NCBI GenBank assembly: GCA_945859605.1
Contig: OX243816.1
Span: forward strand, 27,103,924 to 27,167,923
DNA: 64,000 bases
From: Lumbricus rubellus
Lineage: Eukaryota; Annelida; Clitellata; Crassiclitellata; Lumbricidae
Reading direction: 5' to 3'
Below, piece after piece: positions 57,001 to 64,000 of the stretch. The notes below the pieces were generated by a model. The model made no database searches and had not been told where the DNA came from. It saw only the letters and a program-made list of their open reading frames with translations. Positions within the stretch are counted from its first letter, which is position 1. Each line of letters starts with the position of its first letter. The position numbers and the translations under genes are program-made.

Positions 57001-57795
57001 GAACCAGTTTATTAGGCTAATTCAAGGGCGCTTAGTAAAAAAATAGATTGGTCGCCTCATGGTTGTGACAATTCATGTTTCTAGAAGGTTAGAGGAAATG
57101 CAAACGCATCAACAGCTGCCATCAAGAACATCTTCGTTAGAATTGGTCGAGATTTATATAGGTCCTGCATTTCATGGGGGAGGGGGGAGTAGCGCATTAG
57201 ATAACACGCTGGCATGAAGAACCATAGATACCGAGATCGCGCAATGTAGGGCGAACGTGCTTTGTAGGCTGCTATTAGCGCCGTGTATTGCAGGCTGTCT
57301 GTTCTGTTAGTAGGCCTAGTTAAGATGATGTCTTCTGTAATTTGTGTTCTTGTGAATTGTTTAAATTGCAGAAAGTTGTATATTGTAACCAGTTGCGGTG
57401 TGTCAACCGGATTGTTTCAAATATAAAATATTAATATTATTTCTATCTCTTGGGTTTCGGGTCGTGATGCCCTTGGATCGGCTGACCTTTGAGTTCTGAC
57501 AGTAAGTTCGTGTGCGTAGGCCTACCTAATGAACTACAGTTCATTCCAGAAGTTTTAGCAATTTTAGACCCACCAACTGAAATCGCGATACCTCTCGGGA
57601 ATATTATTGACACTCGAGCTCCTTATTTTGTCCATACTACTGATTCGCAAGTGAATGAAGTCTATTAAACTGTTTGACAACTATTTCACTGGTTTATCCA
57701 GACACAAAGAAACCATAGCTAACCGATTATAGTGCGGACTGTACTTGTACCGGATGATATCGTTGTGGCACCCGTATAGAAATCACAAGGATCCT
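36550..57795 (-). CDS. EGF-IPT/TIG single-pass receptor-like protein, 3' part of gene
   Basis: Ten exons on the minus strand join in phase: 57751-57795 (tentative), 55108-55218, 50839-50958, 49039-49176, 46966-47152, 43901-44083, 41899-42019, 39658-40029, 37807-37986 and 36550-37149. They give about 685 codons. The order is a short cysteine-containing segment, three EGF modules, three IPT/TIG modules of plexin/MET type, a membrane helix and a tail of about 150 residues with eight tyrosines. There is no Sema or PSI domain, RasGAP-like or kinase domain in what is visible. The signal peptide and N-terminus are not found in the window. IPT modules of plexins and MET are extracellular stalk domains, and EGF modules mediate protein contacts, so a cell-surface adhesion or signalling receptor is inferred. 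The introns are packed with transposons. Confidence 0.85.
37237..37470. repeat. C-rich (CCCAxx)n tract
   Basis: Degenerate repeats of cccacc, cactcaca and cccaac in the intron between the last two receptor exons. The proline- and histidine-rich plus-strand frames are artefacts. Confidence 0.9.
37807..37986 (-). CDS. IPT/TIG module 3 exon
   Basis: The acceptor is gtgttgttttctag and the donor is atcgag/gtaatg; 60 codons, phase 0-0. GKDLTYGCSMEDYIVLISN, VTCVITSLTDSVLECRPP parallels the plexin pattern G.DL..G....D..V.IG...C.V..L....L.C.PP, with both cysteine partners present. A cysteine-containing loop (AFCAQSSD) follows. Confidence 0.92.
38592..38650. repeat. (GAT)n microsatellite
   Basis: About 19 uninterrupted gat triplets in the receptor intron, directly upstream of the reverse transcriptase remnant. 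Confidence 0.98.
38655..39080 (+). pseudogene. Non-LTR reverse transcriptase C-terminal remnant (YGAEAWTL type), copy 1
   Basis: IRPVLIYGAEAWTLKRTEEE, MRMLRWILG, NIRRKVGV, ARLRWYGHVERAED and GRQKKRWMDMIQ are the conserved C-terminal blocks seen in many invertebrate non-LTR elements. The frame stays open to about 38978, but everything upstream of the C-terminus is missing. It is antisense within a receptor intron. Related copies are at 47405-48150 and 55600-56065. Confidence 0.88.
39506..39605. repeat. GCGCCCTTTT array
   Basis: About six spaced copies of gcgcccttttg or close variants with 4-8 bp spacers. It probably forms one end of a transposon whose other end is not clear; see the array at 40257-40435. 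Confidence 0.75.
39658..40029 (-). CDS. IPT/TIG module 2 end, furin-like site, module 3 start
   Basis: The acceptor is ttgtattgcag and the donor is cctaagc/gtaagt; phase 0-0, 124 codons. The first 20 residues give the C..........C.IP pattern closing an IPT module. Residues 52-56 are RRTKR, a furin-type R-x-K-R site, followed by Ala. FEMYLGFIFDAF, NITLNFVPLQVYFDPT then matches the plexin F-x-x-Y-x-DP end. NLTD, NLSK and NITL are possible N-glycans. The acceptor is a cagcag tandem, so one Gln may be optional. Confidence 0.88.
40257..40435. repeat. GTCGGCGCACTTAT tandem array
   Basis: gcgcac/gcgcgc followed by ttatgtcg or tttgtcg is repeated about ten times; the central four units are identical (14-15 bp). 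This resembles the GCGCCCTTTT array 650 bp away and the GCGCGGTTTT array at 42895. Non-coding. Confidence 0.85.
40436..40645 (+). pseudogene. Probable 3' end of a non-LTR element
   Basis: The stretch ggaagaca..caaagacctg, followed by an acidic/basic frame and ending gaagaagaagaaaa, resembles the 3' ends of the reverse transcriptase copies at 47405 and 55600 (gaagaagaagaag tail). Too short and decayed for firm assignment. Confidence 0.4.
40715..40981. mobile_element. About 267-bp TIR element, family B copy 2 (inverted relative to 4260-4558)
   Basis: The ends catgagcgcctgcacatagg and tgtctgcgggcgcc are the reverse complement of the ends at 4260-4558. atagatt flanks both sides (about 40711-40717 and after 40981), a probable 7-8 bp target duplication. 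It lies in a receptor intron. Confidence 0.75.
41234..41452. mobile_element. 219-bp MITE with GGCGGAGTTT ends
   Basis: cattggcggagttt and aaactccgcccata are inverted ends. Target duplication tgcatgct (8 bp) is at 41226-41233 and 41453-41460. The end core resembles the 9440-10770 element (catgggcggaga), suggesting a related hAT-like group. Confidence 0.85.
41899..42019 (-). CDS. IPT/TIG module 2, GG-VxGxN exon
   Basis: The acceptor is ctgttgacag and the donor is caagag/gttagt; phase 2 to 0. TGGVRLTVSGENMDSAQNP is very close to the plexin consensus SGGT.LTV.G.NLD..Q.P. Confidence 0.92.
42229..43022. mobile_element. About 790-bp element bounded by inverted GCGCGGTTTTGAAAT arrays
   Basis: The left side (42229-42312) carries tgtcaaaaccgcgcgcacaa, then several aaaccgcgc/gcgcgcatttc units. 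The right side (about 42895-43020) carries six to seven 15-bp units gcgcggttttgaaat and ends gcgcggttttgatata. The two arrays are inverted relative to each other and bracket about 580 bp of AT-rich, non-coding DNA with ggattga..aaaataatt-like internal repeats. Exact insertion ends are uncertain. Confidence 0.75.
43023..43900. other. Receptor intron sequence, nothing recognised
   Basis: No repeat or exon that I can support. Confidence 0.5.
43901..44083 (-). CDS. IPT/TIG module 1 end and module 2 start
   Basis: The acceptor is tctcattgccag and the donor is gtaac/gtaaga; phase 2-2. SITVQIPPAHSGYINHSLH, then KLIFKYTGNPVIHAIEP. The F-x-Y-T-x-(N/D)-P-x-I-x-x-I-x-P stretch is the plexin/MET inter-IPT signature. 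Several NXS/T sites. Confidence 0.9.
44160..44218. repeat. (GT)n microsatellite
   Basis: gt repeat with occasional tt and gc interruptions in the receptor intron, about 75 bp upstream (in transcription sense) of the IPT 1/2 exon. Confidence 0.97.
44697..44838. repeat. 9-bp tandem repeat (TAGTAGAAA)n
   Basis: About 16 copies of the 9-mer gtagaaata, with one variant (agatataat). The Asn-Ser-Arg and Tyr-Tyr-Phe runs in open frames are its translations. Confidence 0.98.
45011..45046. repeat. (GT)n microsatellite
   Basis: About 18 perfect gt units. Confidence 0.98.
45155..45216 (+). repeat. LINE/SINE 3' tail with (GAAT)n end
   Basis: gcctctgagtagttacttga + ggcgctatataaa and a terminal (gaat)n run. 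Same tail as at 48905-48957 (SINE) and, on the minus strand, 51370-51440 (LINE). No head is recognised. Confidence 0.7.
45514..46927. mobile_element. Palindromic Tc1/mariner-type element, 1414 bp between TA dinucleotides
   Basis: cagggtggctcaaaaaaaa at both ends in inverted orientation, with TA at 45512-45513 and 46928-46929. The inverted similarity runs about 450 bp inward on each side and includes coding sequence. Both arms encode the same broken mariner-type transposase C-terminus, on the minus strand on the left and the plus strand on the right (WDQLPEESINKP, SFTKRIRARIKAG). The left arm continues with FQQDGPPAC and SPDLNPF-like blocks near 46010-46130. No intact transposase. Confidence 0.85.
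45770..46440 (-). pseudogene. Tc1/mariner transposase remnant, left arm
   Basis: Minus-strand blocks in order are FQQDGPPAC (about 46130), SPDLNPFVYYDWEAM (about 45980-46020), WDQLPEESINKP and SFTKRIRARIKAGNVH (about 45820-45900). Frames change between blocks and stops intervene. FQQDG.PAH and SPDLNP are the second and third catalytic-region signatures of the IS630/Tc1/mariner superfamily. Confidence 0.8.
46966..47152 (-). CDS. IPT/TIG module 1, first exon
   Basis: The acceptor is ttttttttacag and the donor is ggac/gtaagt; phase 1 to 2. P-S-T-G-I-M-A-G-G-A-N-V-T-I-S-G matches the IPT opening (P..G...GG..VTI.G) followed by a loop ending FVIPDR. Several potential N-glycosylation sites (NGT, NVT). 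Confidence 0.88.
47405..48150 (+). pseudogene. Non-LTR reverse transcriptase C-terminal remnant, copy 2
   Basis: IERLDRVGKKYGMQINTGKT + KVM and YLGSTIDEDSDCG (palm/thumb) lie in one frame to about 47660. After a frameshift come IWRTLVWPVAVYGCESWTLR, FEMKCLRL, and RKMIYFGHIIGREG. It is the longest of the three YGxExxTL copies here. The 3' end is gaacagaacagaac-like. It lies antisense in the intron between EGF module 3 and IPT 1. Confidence 0.9.
48741..48957 (+). mobile_element. tRNA-derived SINE with a LINE-like tail
   Basis: The head gcggcggtgtagtgagtatg has an A-box-like tagtgagtatg (48756-48766), and ggttttaatcc (48795-48805) is B-box-like. A tail with gagtagatttcttgaagagg + cgctataacaag follows. 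The tail matches that of the LINE fragment at 51360-52190, as expected if the SINE borrows that LINE's machinery. Confidence 0.75.
49039..49176 (-). CDS. EGF module 3 exon
   Basis: The acceptor is ttgcttgcag and the donor is tacg/gtaaga; phase 1-1. DFCANETEPCKNGGTC, then YYCICPEMDG and GLHCEY. Six cysteines. The C-K-N-G-G-T-C element is typical of EGF modules. Confidence 0.94.
49457..50065. mobile_element. 609-bp hAT-like element with AAGTAAAAGTA arrays, copy 2
   Basis: The ends cagtgttgtacagtaacg and ctttcaacaacactg are the reverse complement of the 34690-35307 copy. Target duplication ggcctaca at 49449-49456 and 50066-50073. The two copies are alignable along their full length. It sits in the intron between EGF modules 2 and 3. 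Confidence 0.94.
50839..50958 (-). CDS. EGF module 2 exon, calcium-binding type
   Basis: The acceptor is tatttcag and the donor is attg/gtgaga; phase 1-1. INECETIPCYPFGEC then GGYSCKCKGGY and TLCI. Six cysteines, with the INEC start and G-Y-S-C-x-C core of calcium-binding EGF modules. Confidence 0.93.
51360..52190 (-). pseudogene. CR1/L2-like reverse transcriptase 3' remnant
   Basis: On the minus strand, blocks include a FVTSRIDYCSSLYIGLP segment (about 51920-51880), a LHW.P-type block near 51740, LCRCCQGLAPIYLREL (about 51700), then AFSVVGPVVWNSLPFELR and SFLTKLKTVL (about 51560-51460). These are the standard C-terminal blocks of L2/CR1-type elements, here in several frames. It ends in the tail cctctgagtag..gcgctatataaa and (gaat)n. 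Confidence 0.88.
52897..53320 (-). pseudogene. Tc1/mariner transposase remnant
   Basis: Minus-strand blocks in order are ARAHTSKALVEWLD (about 53290), RDWPPNTPNLSPMENVW (about 53200-53150) and, after the 63-bp insertion, LKRRLCKAWTSIGLP and TNRLEAVIKSKG (53050-52950). WP.NSPDLNP.EN.W is a superfamily hallmark. The N-terminal half is missing. Confidence 0.85.
53050..53112. mobile_element. 63-bp piggyBac-like micro-element
   Basis: Flanked by TTAA at 53046-53049 and 53113-53116. Inverted ends ccctttaatgccg and cggcattaaaggg, separated by only about 37 bp. Together with one TTAA the insertion adds 67 bp and splits the mariner transposase remnant. Confidence 0.85.
53870..54859. mobile_element. 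990-bp TA-flanked element with dispersed GGGGCAAGATGGACC motifs
   Basis: Ends ggggaagtaggggcgagatg and gtctcgcccctacttcccc are inverted repeats, with TA at 53868-53869 and 54860-54861. The motif gggg[cg]aaga[tc]gga(cc) recurs in both orientations internally (about 53890, 54270, 54290, 54464, 54640 and 54660). No coding sequence. It is inserted in the right arm of the mariner element, whose sequence resumes exactly on both sides. Confidence 0.92.
55108..55218 (-). CDS. EGF module 1 exon
   Basis: The acceptor is ggtattctag and the donor is gtgg/gtaagt; phase 1 at both ends, typical of EGF exons. It reads DPCRDRPCLNGATCVANC, then a SCTC..GFTGYIC ending. Six cysteines fit the EGF pattern with the classical C-x-C and GFTG elements. 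No calcium-binding D-x-[DE] start. Confidence 0.93.
55600..56065 (+). pseudogene. Non-LTR reverse transcriptase C-terminal remnant, copy 3
   Basis: TLVWSVALYGSETRMLRKDD, FEMWIWRRMKRVSW, RRQRNWIGHILR, RMEGKKDRRK, up to a stop near 55975. It then ends ctgacggcagagaacggaag + aagaagaag. Same family as copies 1 and 2 and similarly 5'-truncated. In the intron upstream of EGF module 1. Confidence 0.88.
56096..56135. repeat. (AAGT)n microsatellite
   Basis: About nine aagt units with one imperfect. Confidence 0.95.
56440..56515. repeat. Single hAT-like end
   Basis: gcgaccccctttggggagg, then cacaagttggaaaacactg, resembles the right end of hAT-type MITEs; no matching left end was recognised upstream. 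Confidence 0.4.
57751..57795 (-). CDS. Tentative upstream exon of the EGF-IPT receptor
   Basis: A strong acceptor (ttctgcttttag) is followed by a 45-nt frame reading DPCDFYTGATTISS, then the donor ccg/gtacaa. It enters and leaves in phase 1, exactly what the next EGF exon needs (joined codon GAT, giving Asp-Asp-Pro-Cys). A single 14-residue exon cannot be assigned to a domain. Confidence 0.4.
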
Positions 57796-60500
57796 CTAAA
57801 AGCAGAACAGAGAGAAATTCAATCCAATTATTTTTTTCAAATGACAGATTGTGGTGAATTAATTTATTACCTTATCATTCCGTGACTGGATTTATCTACC
57901 TAGAAAAACAATCATCCTATAGCGAAAATGTTTAGAAATCCTATTACCATTTTGCACTGGCATACTTAATCGAATTTATTACCTATTCCTTCTTATATAT
58001 TGGATAACCTATCAATCAAATTTCTTTTCCTTAAATACTGTAACTTCATTATTTGGACCTGTATTTATAATGTCCATATAAATAAATAAACAATTGCTCT
58101 CAAAATCATGCCGATTATAACTAAATCTTTTATTAACTCTCACACTCGAAACATGTTCTTTAAACTTAAACTTTTAAATATATAACACAAATTGAATTGA
58201 CTAAAACTTATGAGTTTATGTACAAATATCACAATTACCTATAACCTCCTTTCTTCATATACATGTATATATATAAGTGCTTATCCTATCATGCATCTTA
58301 CTGGGCTACTGGCATGAGAAGAAAAATAAGTATAGAAGTAGTTGTACTGAGACAAACACTCACAAACTATTAATGAAACACCAAAGCCCTTTTATATCAT
58401 ATATTAAATATATAGGCTCTAAAATATATTATGTCTAATGCTATATACATAGCCTGTATATTTAGCATACACCTGATTTTGTTTGCTAAGAATTTTCGAA
58501 TTACCTACTAAATGTTAACATACACAGAAATGCAATTGACAATCTTAGCCACAAATCTTAATATTATGCAATGCACTATCGTCTGATACAATGCAGTAAA
58601 TTTATACAAGCTGAGGAAAGCAATACCTGTTTTAATCTATTATAGGTCACACCTAAATATTAATGGCCTATCCTAAGTGCAGTAGCCATCTATATTCGCG
58701 GTTTGGCAGTCAACCGTTATGTCTAATGACAGCATACAGAGGCATAAATAGCCTATCTGTTATAAATGGACTAAGTACTATATTCACATAAATCAATAGA
58801 ATATATTAAATATTACAGTTTACTGGTGCTGTACGTAAAGTATGAATAATGTGCCTAAATATTAAAACATGCATAATAATAGGTTTTTTGAGATTAATAA
58901 ATTCTTTGAAAATTAATGTTTAATATGATATTATAAATGATACATAGACATATAACTATACAAATACATGAAAAGTGATTCCTACTTTCTGCTATTAAAT
59001 ACCTTATATTAGGTTTTATGCCTACTGTATATTTTATAAAGTAGCTTGAGAAGTTGGCAAAATGCTTACCTGTATTAAGCTACATGACATATATAGCTAT
59101 CAGTGCAACAAGTGGCTAAGATTGCTTGACATAGATTCAGTCACACAAAACTTAGCAAAAGGGTCAATAGTAAAGGAAAGGTTTTAAAGTAGATGAAGAA
59201 GGTGACACGTAGCAAAAGTGAAAAGGTGAAGCGACGATCCAGCCAGGTCTTCCTTCAATCTGTCTCAAGATGTCGCTGAAAGTTTTGACTCAGCATTCGA
59301 AGATCTGTAACATAAAGATCAACTTACAGACGAAGAACAAATTAGTTATTGGCCTGTTAAAACGTTAGCCATTTTGTCCTTGTTTTGATCTGTCCATTTA
59401 TTCTGAGCAAACAGCCTTACAAAACCAAACTGTAATATCTATTAATCCACCATCATCTTATAATAATATAGGCTATTTGCAATGGCATCGTTCGGCTGCC
59501 AGAGGAGATCTGCAAGTTCCTTGCTTGCTGCATGCATACACAAGCATGATGAGCAATTCGCGCACTTACATTACCTACACCGGTCTCTTCCGTTGGATCA
59601 GTCTTTCTGCTAATATTTAACACTATTCCTATTAACTCGGTTTAAGTTGGCTAACATTGGGCTGTTATTTAAATAAGATAGCTATGTTCACAGCGTTTTG
59701 ACTGCTCTGTTATATAAGCGTGCTCTATGAAAGCCCAGATAAATAGATAAATTTATACAATTGCAATTCATGGCCTTCCACAATGAATACACGTTAACAT
59801 ACTTTCAACAAAACGTCTCTTAGGCAACTCACAAGTCCTACAGGCTTTTCTATCTAACTGACCTATGAAACCTTGCTGTGGGGGTATACACTACTTGGAA
59901 AATGTGTGGTGATTGGTGAACAATGAACATAGTCAAATCCAAAAAAATATAATATTATGTGACCCATCTGACCAAAGCCAGGCATATTTCGCGACGCACG
60001 CTTCTGCGATAGCCTAATGACCAAAATGTGAAAACTCTCACTTTTTAACAAAAAACGCTAAATAAATATGACACTCAAATTGTACAAAATGCGACTTAAG
60101 CCTGATTTCGGTCAGATGGGTCACATAATTATGTTGTGGTTGACTGTTCAGCAGCATTATCAAAACAGAAGCACACAATGCGCTGGCGTTAAGATGCTAT
60201 TTCTCTCACCTGATTAATTCAATAACGGGACACGGGGCTTTCTAATGTAGGCTATTCTTCTGCATTGCAGACAAGAGAAGCCAGTCATAGAAAGAAGATC
60301 TGGGAGAGGAGACCAAAGCAATGTTTCCCACATGTTTCTGAAAACAATACAATCAATAAATAAGTAATTAAGTATACTGATCACAAGTCGGACAATGCAA
60401 TTGTGAATGGAATGGAGTTGATGTGTAACCGAATCTTTGATAGGATGAGAATGAATAAATGAGACGACTCAGAACCAACGAATAGAAGCCAATGCAACGT
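57796..60500. other. AT-rich, no gene supported
   Basis: Expected to hold upstream introns or exons of the receptor gene, but I could not recognise a signal peptide or further module. aggccta words are rarer here than in 24000-50000. Confidence 0.5.
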
Positions 60501-60511
60501 TTGACATAGTG

Positions 60512-61599
60512 CAGAGGTTCTCAACCTTTTTCCGCGCGCGACACACCTAAACTTGCAACCAAATTTCGCGACACACCATGCAATCGTCATGTGAATATCG
60601 TTAAAAATTTATAATAGGCCTAAGCCAGCTTAGCCTATATATTTGAAATTGCTACAAAGTTTAATGAATGATTGTTGAAACTGAATGCTTTCTATTTTCT
60701 AATTATTCTAGCTTTCAAAATTTTACTAATCTAAATTTACGATTCTGCGTCTTTTATGACTCTTTATTAATTGTCTGTCCTAACAGTTAGGCCTAATGAA
60801 ATTTTTGCTCCTGGATTTTCTTTGGATCATAGTAAGATGAGGATCCACAGGCTTTATGAGTTATATGAATTTTAGATTTAAAAACCCCCATAAATTGACC
60901 ATAGTCCAAACCCCTAGCTCTGGTAGCTCAAGGCAAAACAAGAAAACATGGGATAGGCCTAAAGGTAGCTGAGCACTATACCGAAACTAAACGCCCTTCA
61001 AAACGTCGAATAATTATAACGGAAACTGGAAAGCGCAGGCCTACAGCAATTTTTTTTAAACGGGCCATTGGACTTCTAGGTCCCTTGACCTTGTGCACCT
61101 TCTTTATAGGCCTAATGGTAAATTGTCACTCTCTGAATACGCAAACAACCTTTCCGTGTAAGCAATTTAAGAATCGCAAATTTTGTTTTTCTTCATGATA
61201 ATTTTCCCCATAATTTTCAAAGGTTACAGCATTGGGTAAAATTTTAATCGGTGTGGCCGCTGACGTCTTATATGCCTACTGTAGTCTATGTCATGTAGGA
61301 CTACATAGGGAGTGCATGGGGGCTTATAAGGCAAACATTGTGGCTGCTCCTGATTGAGATAAAATGGAATAGATAAATGAAGTCCTTCGAATAACCGATA
61401 TTCTCACAGCGTACGCCTGCCAAACTGCTAAAGTGAACAAGTCAATTTAATACAAGAACGACGGTTGTATGCTGTGAGAATTCGCGACACACCAATTCTT
61501 CGCGACACACCATGCAGCGACACACCACTCTTACGCGACACACCTCCGGTCGCTTCGCGACACACTAGTGTGTCGCGACACACCGGTTGAGAACCTCTG
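60512..61599. mobile_element. 1088-bp hAT-like element
   Basis: Inverted ends cagaggttctcaacc and ggttgagaacctctg. The 8-bp target duplication acatagtg is at 60504-60511 and 61600-61607. Subterminal cgcgacacacc words are repeated near both ends (once or twice left, five to six times right). No transposase seen, so non-autonomous. Confidence 0.94.
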
Positions 61600-61699
61600 A
61601 CATAGTGTATATATAATTTACATATACATGTATATAATTTTATGTACATTATAATGTATATAATATATATTCTATATACCGACCACACGTATCTCAGGG

Positions 61700-62440
61700 T
61701 CTCTAAACACCCAAGACCTGCAAGGGCAGTTTTGAAGATAAATTAAAGATAGTCTCCGTACAGAACACACACACTCTGACCACGGATGAAGGATTCGTAT
61801 TAGAGTTATAATTATTACGTAGATGGAATCCGACCAACCTTGCACTAGGTCACATTATAATTATTATTATTTTATGAGCTACTTTACACTGTTAACAGTC
61901 ACCCGGTAGTAAAGCGACGCTAAGGTATAAATCAATTAGGTTGAGGAAGTAAAATCGTAGCTGCTCAAATTGATAGATAAAGGTCACACGTCTAGTTTGG
62001 AGCAAAAACAGTTTTCGCGATTCTACACAAAATTAACTTAGACCTATCTGTTTAAATTTAGAAACATCAGATTAATTTTGTACTTACTTTGAAAGCTGAT
62101 CACCAGCCGTTTAACGTTTATGTTTTATTCTACTGAAGTAAAGCAGACGCGGTGTTCTATCGTAGACTCAAATGCTGGTCACTTCAGTGGGAAATTTTCA
62201 GCTTATCAATCAGGAAGTAGAAGCATGGTACATTGGTACATTGGTACAGGTGTCTCATTCTAATCCGATGAAGAGGTGTTTGCCAATGCTTTTGAACGTC
62301 GAACCTATAACCACTTGAGCTCACAACTTCACAAGTGGTTCAAATACTGTTAATAAAGCCATCGCTCTCTTTGGTTATAGACAATTAATCATTGTATAAT
62401 CGAATAGCGAAGGTTCGAAAGCACTCACGTTTAAGCCTAA
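61700..62440. other. Non-coding, nothing recognised
   Basis: No exon or repeat structure that I can support. Confidence 0.5.
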
Positions 62441-62448
62441 GCCTATTC

Positions 62449-62655
<207 letters not shown>

Positions 62656-63013
62656 CAAGGCCGTAGCCAGGATTTTATTTCGGGGGGTGTTTTCACTGCC
62701 GGCCAAATCTAAAAAAATGTTTTCATTTTCGCCGCCAAAATTTCTGACGACCTTTTTTTAGTCATCAGGTCAAAATCTTTTAAATATTTTCCATTTTCGC
62801 CGCCAAAATTTCTGACGACCTTTTTTTAGTCGTCCGGTCAAAATCTTTTAAATATTTTCGCCGTCAAATTTCTTTTACTTCATTTCGGGGGGTGTTTTCA
62901 TGGCTTTCCGTGGTTTTTTGCATCACGAATTAGAAAATGCAATAGATTTTTTCTGCATTTTCCATTTCGGGGGGTGTTCAGACACCCAAAACACCCCCCT
63001 GTCTACGGCCTTG
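62656..63013. mobile_element. 358-bp MITE with CAAGGCCGTAG ends inside a TAG microsatellite
   Basis: Inverted ends caaggccgtagccagg and ctgtctacggccttg, with subterminal ttcggggggtgtt and aacacccccc. agtagtag occurs on both sides, compatible with an 8-bp target duplication but not informative in a TAG repeat. The interior has duplicated cgccaaaatttctgacgacc blocks. The left end recurs at 9991. Confidence 0.88.
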
Positions 63014-63066
63014 AGTAGTAGCAGTAGAAGTGGAGTTGACATTAATTGCTTTCACACCAAAACATG

Positions 63067-63158
63067 GCTTGTCAGCCACTTCTACATGTGCATGCAGTTA
63101 GCTGAACAATATTTGCTCTTTGACCAATGACCATGATATGATAATATCCCAACTGATG

Positions 63159-63222
<64 letters not shown>

Positions 63223-64000
63223 GTAATAATAATAAAAATGAGTCCATAAGTCCCTAGGGGAATGAAGTACCTCAGGGCAAAAAATAAAAATAAAAAATAA
63301 AAAAAATAAATGATAATAATAAAAATGATAAAAATGAAAACAGTAACTCCTCTGAAGTTATCTGATTCACTGGATTGTTTAAACACGGATGCACGAGCAT
63401 TTGAATCTGCACTGCAATTAAGATGGATTTGTTAAACAACAGAGAAGCCATTGTTACTTCGGAGCTTACCCATGGATTAGGAACAACTTAGGTGAGTATT
63501 ATAATCGATCGGACAAGGAAGAGACGAAGGTCATCCAATTAACATCAAGCAGAGGTTTCGCGTAAAGTTAGATTAATTATAGGACTGATACCTATTTGTG
63601 TCTAGAGAGACATTAGTGTCATCATCATCCGCACTCACAGATTAGACTGAAGTGGTTCGTCTTTATGACAGCAGCGACAAACCATAATCTAATCTCGCTA
63701 CTGTCAATATTCTAATCTGACAATCTCATTATTCTATTCAGCAAGCTCAAGTGCGCACATGCGCATGCGAACAATTCTGAGCTTATGTGTATAGTGTACG
63801 ACTGTACGATAAGAGACAATCGTAAAAATTCCATCGAATGTTGAAGAGTCACTCGTGTCCGATAAATTTAGCTGATAGATGACCCTCTAATCTTTTTATT
63901 TGACTATAGTAGTCTAGCCTAGGTTACGTGTCCGGACTTGTCAGCCACTTCTACATGTGCATGTGCAATTGTGCATGCAGTTAACTGAACAATATTTGCT
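63067..64000 (+). repeat. Direct duplication of a 50-bp segment 870 bp apart, second copy cut by the window end
   Basis: cttgtcagccacttctacat + gtgcatgcagttagctgaac + aatatttgct at 63067-63116 recurs at 63938-64000 with an extra gtgcaattgtgcat-type expansion in the middle and one substitution. The first copy follows the TAG-flanked MITE region. The extent to the right is unknown. Confidence 0.85.
63161..63238. repeat. (TAA)n microsatellite
   Basis: About 24 taa units with one tag, followed by an AAAAT-rich tract to about 63340. Confidence 0.98.

Noticed and set aside
57230..57500. LTR-like look (AT-rich polyadenylation-type stretch followed by a primer-site-like region)
   Set aside because: No second LTR, no TG...CA boundaries with target duplication and no gag/pol frame were found.
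59225..59325. Possible terminal exon on the minus strand (acceptor ttatgttacag followed by a short frame to a stop)
   Set aside because: About 14 residues with no similarity, and no matching donor in phase nearby; could be chance.
60220..60345. Possible minus-strand exon between a ttgttttcag acceptor and a gtgagag donor
   Set aside because: No frame gives a recognisable module, and the phase does not connect to the EGF exons with confidence.

Overview
This 64 kb window is nuclear DNA of an animal, most likely a marine invertebrate and plausibly a deuterostome such as an echinoderm. The reasons are spliced genes with GT-AG introns, a Homer scaffold gene, an EGF/plexin-type IPT receptor gene, a dense load of cut-and-paste DNA transposons and decayed non-LTR retrotransposons, many microsatellites, and an intergenic excess of the short word AGGCCTA. 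The species is not identified. There are no prokaryotic operons, CRISPR arrays or recognisable tRNA or rRNA genes.

Layout. 1-930: copies of a GC-cored dispersed repeat and a palindromic GC block. 1082-1741 (+): an intact, apparently intronless 219-codon gene with five W-[FY]-x-H-[DE]-x-K repeats; I do not recognise the family. 1742-11000: a T-rich stretch that starts as its 3'UTR, followed by several MITE-type elements. 11064-17943 (+): a complete Homer gene, rebuilt here as nine coding exons giving 368 codons, with the EVH1 domain in exons 1-3 and the coiled coil in exons 5-9. 17944-23600: its long 3' flank. 23600-36500: convergent intergenic DNA made of nested repeats. 36550-57795 (-): the 3' part of a transmembrane receptor gene, with three EGF modules, three plexin/MET-like IPT/TIG modules, one membrane helix and a tyrosine-rich tail. 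All its exon phases match, but the 5' end lies beyond what I can recognise. 57800-64000: repeats only.

Homer is a postsynaptic and calcium-signalling adaptor. The receptor's tail has tyrosine motifs but no enzyme domain. The two genes are convergent neighbours, and no joint function is implied.

Most of the remaining signal is transposon architecture. I verified target-site duplications by eye for ten elements with 8-9 bp duplications, two piggyBac-like elements between TTAA sites, and three TA-flanked elements. The most interesting observations are a tandemly triplicated splice donor in Homer, a 13-bp array that starts exactly at the preceding Homer donor, the EGF-IPT receptor with a furin-like site, a 63-bp piggyBac-like micro-element inside a mariner fossil, and transposons whose ends are tandem arrays of GCGC words.
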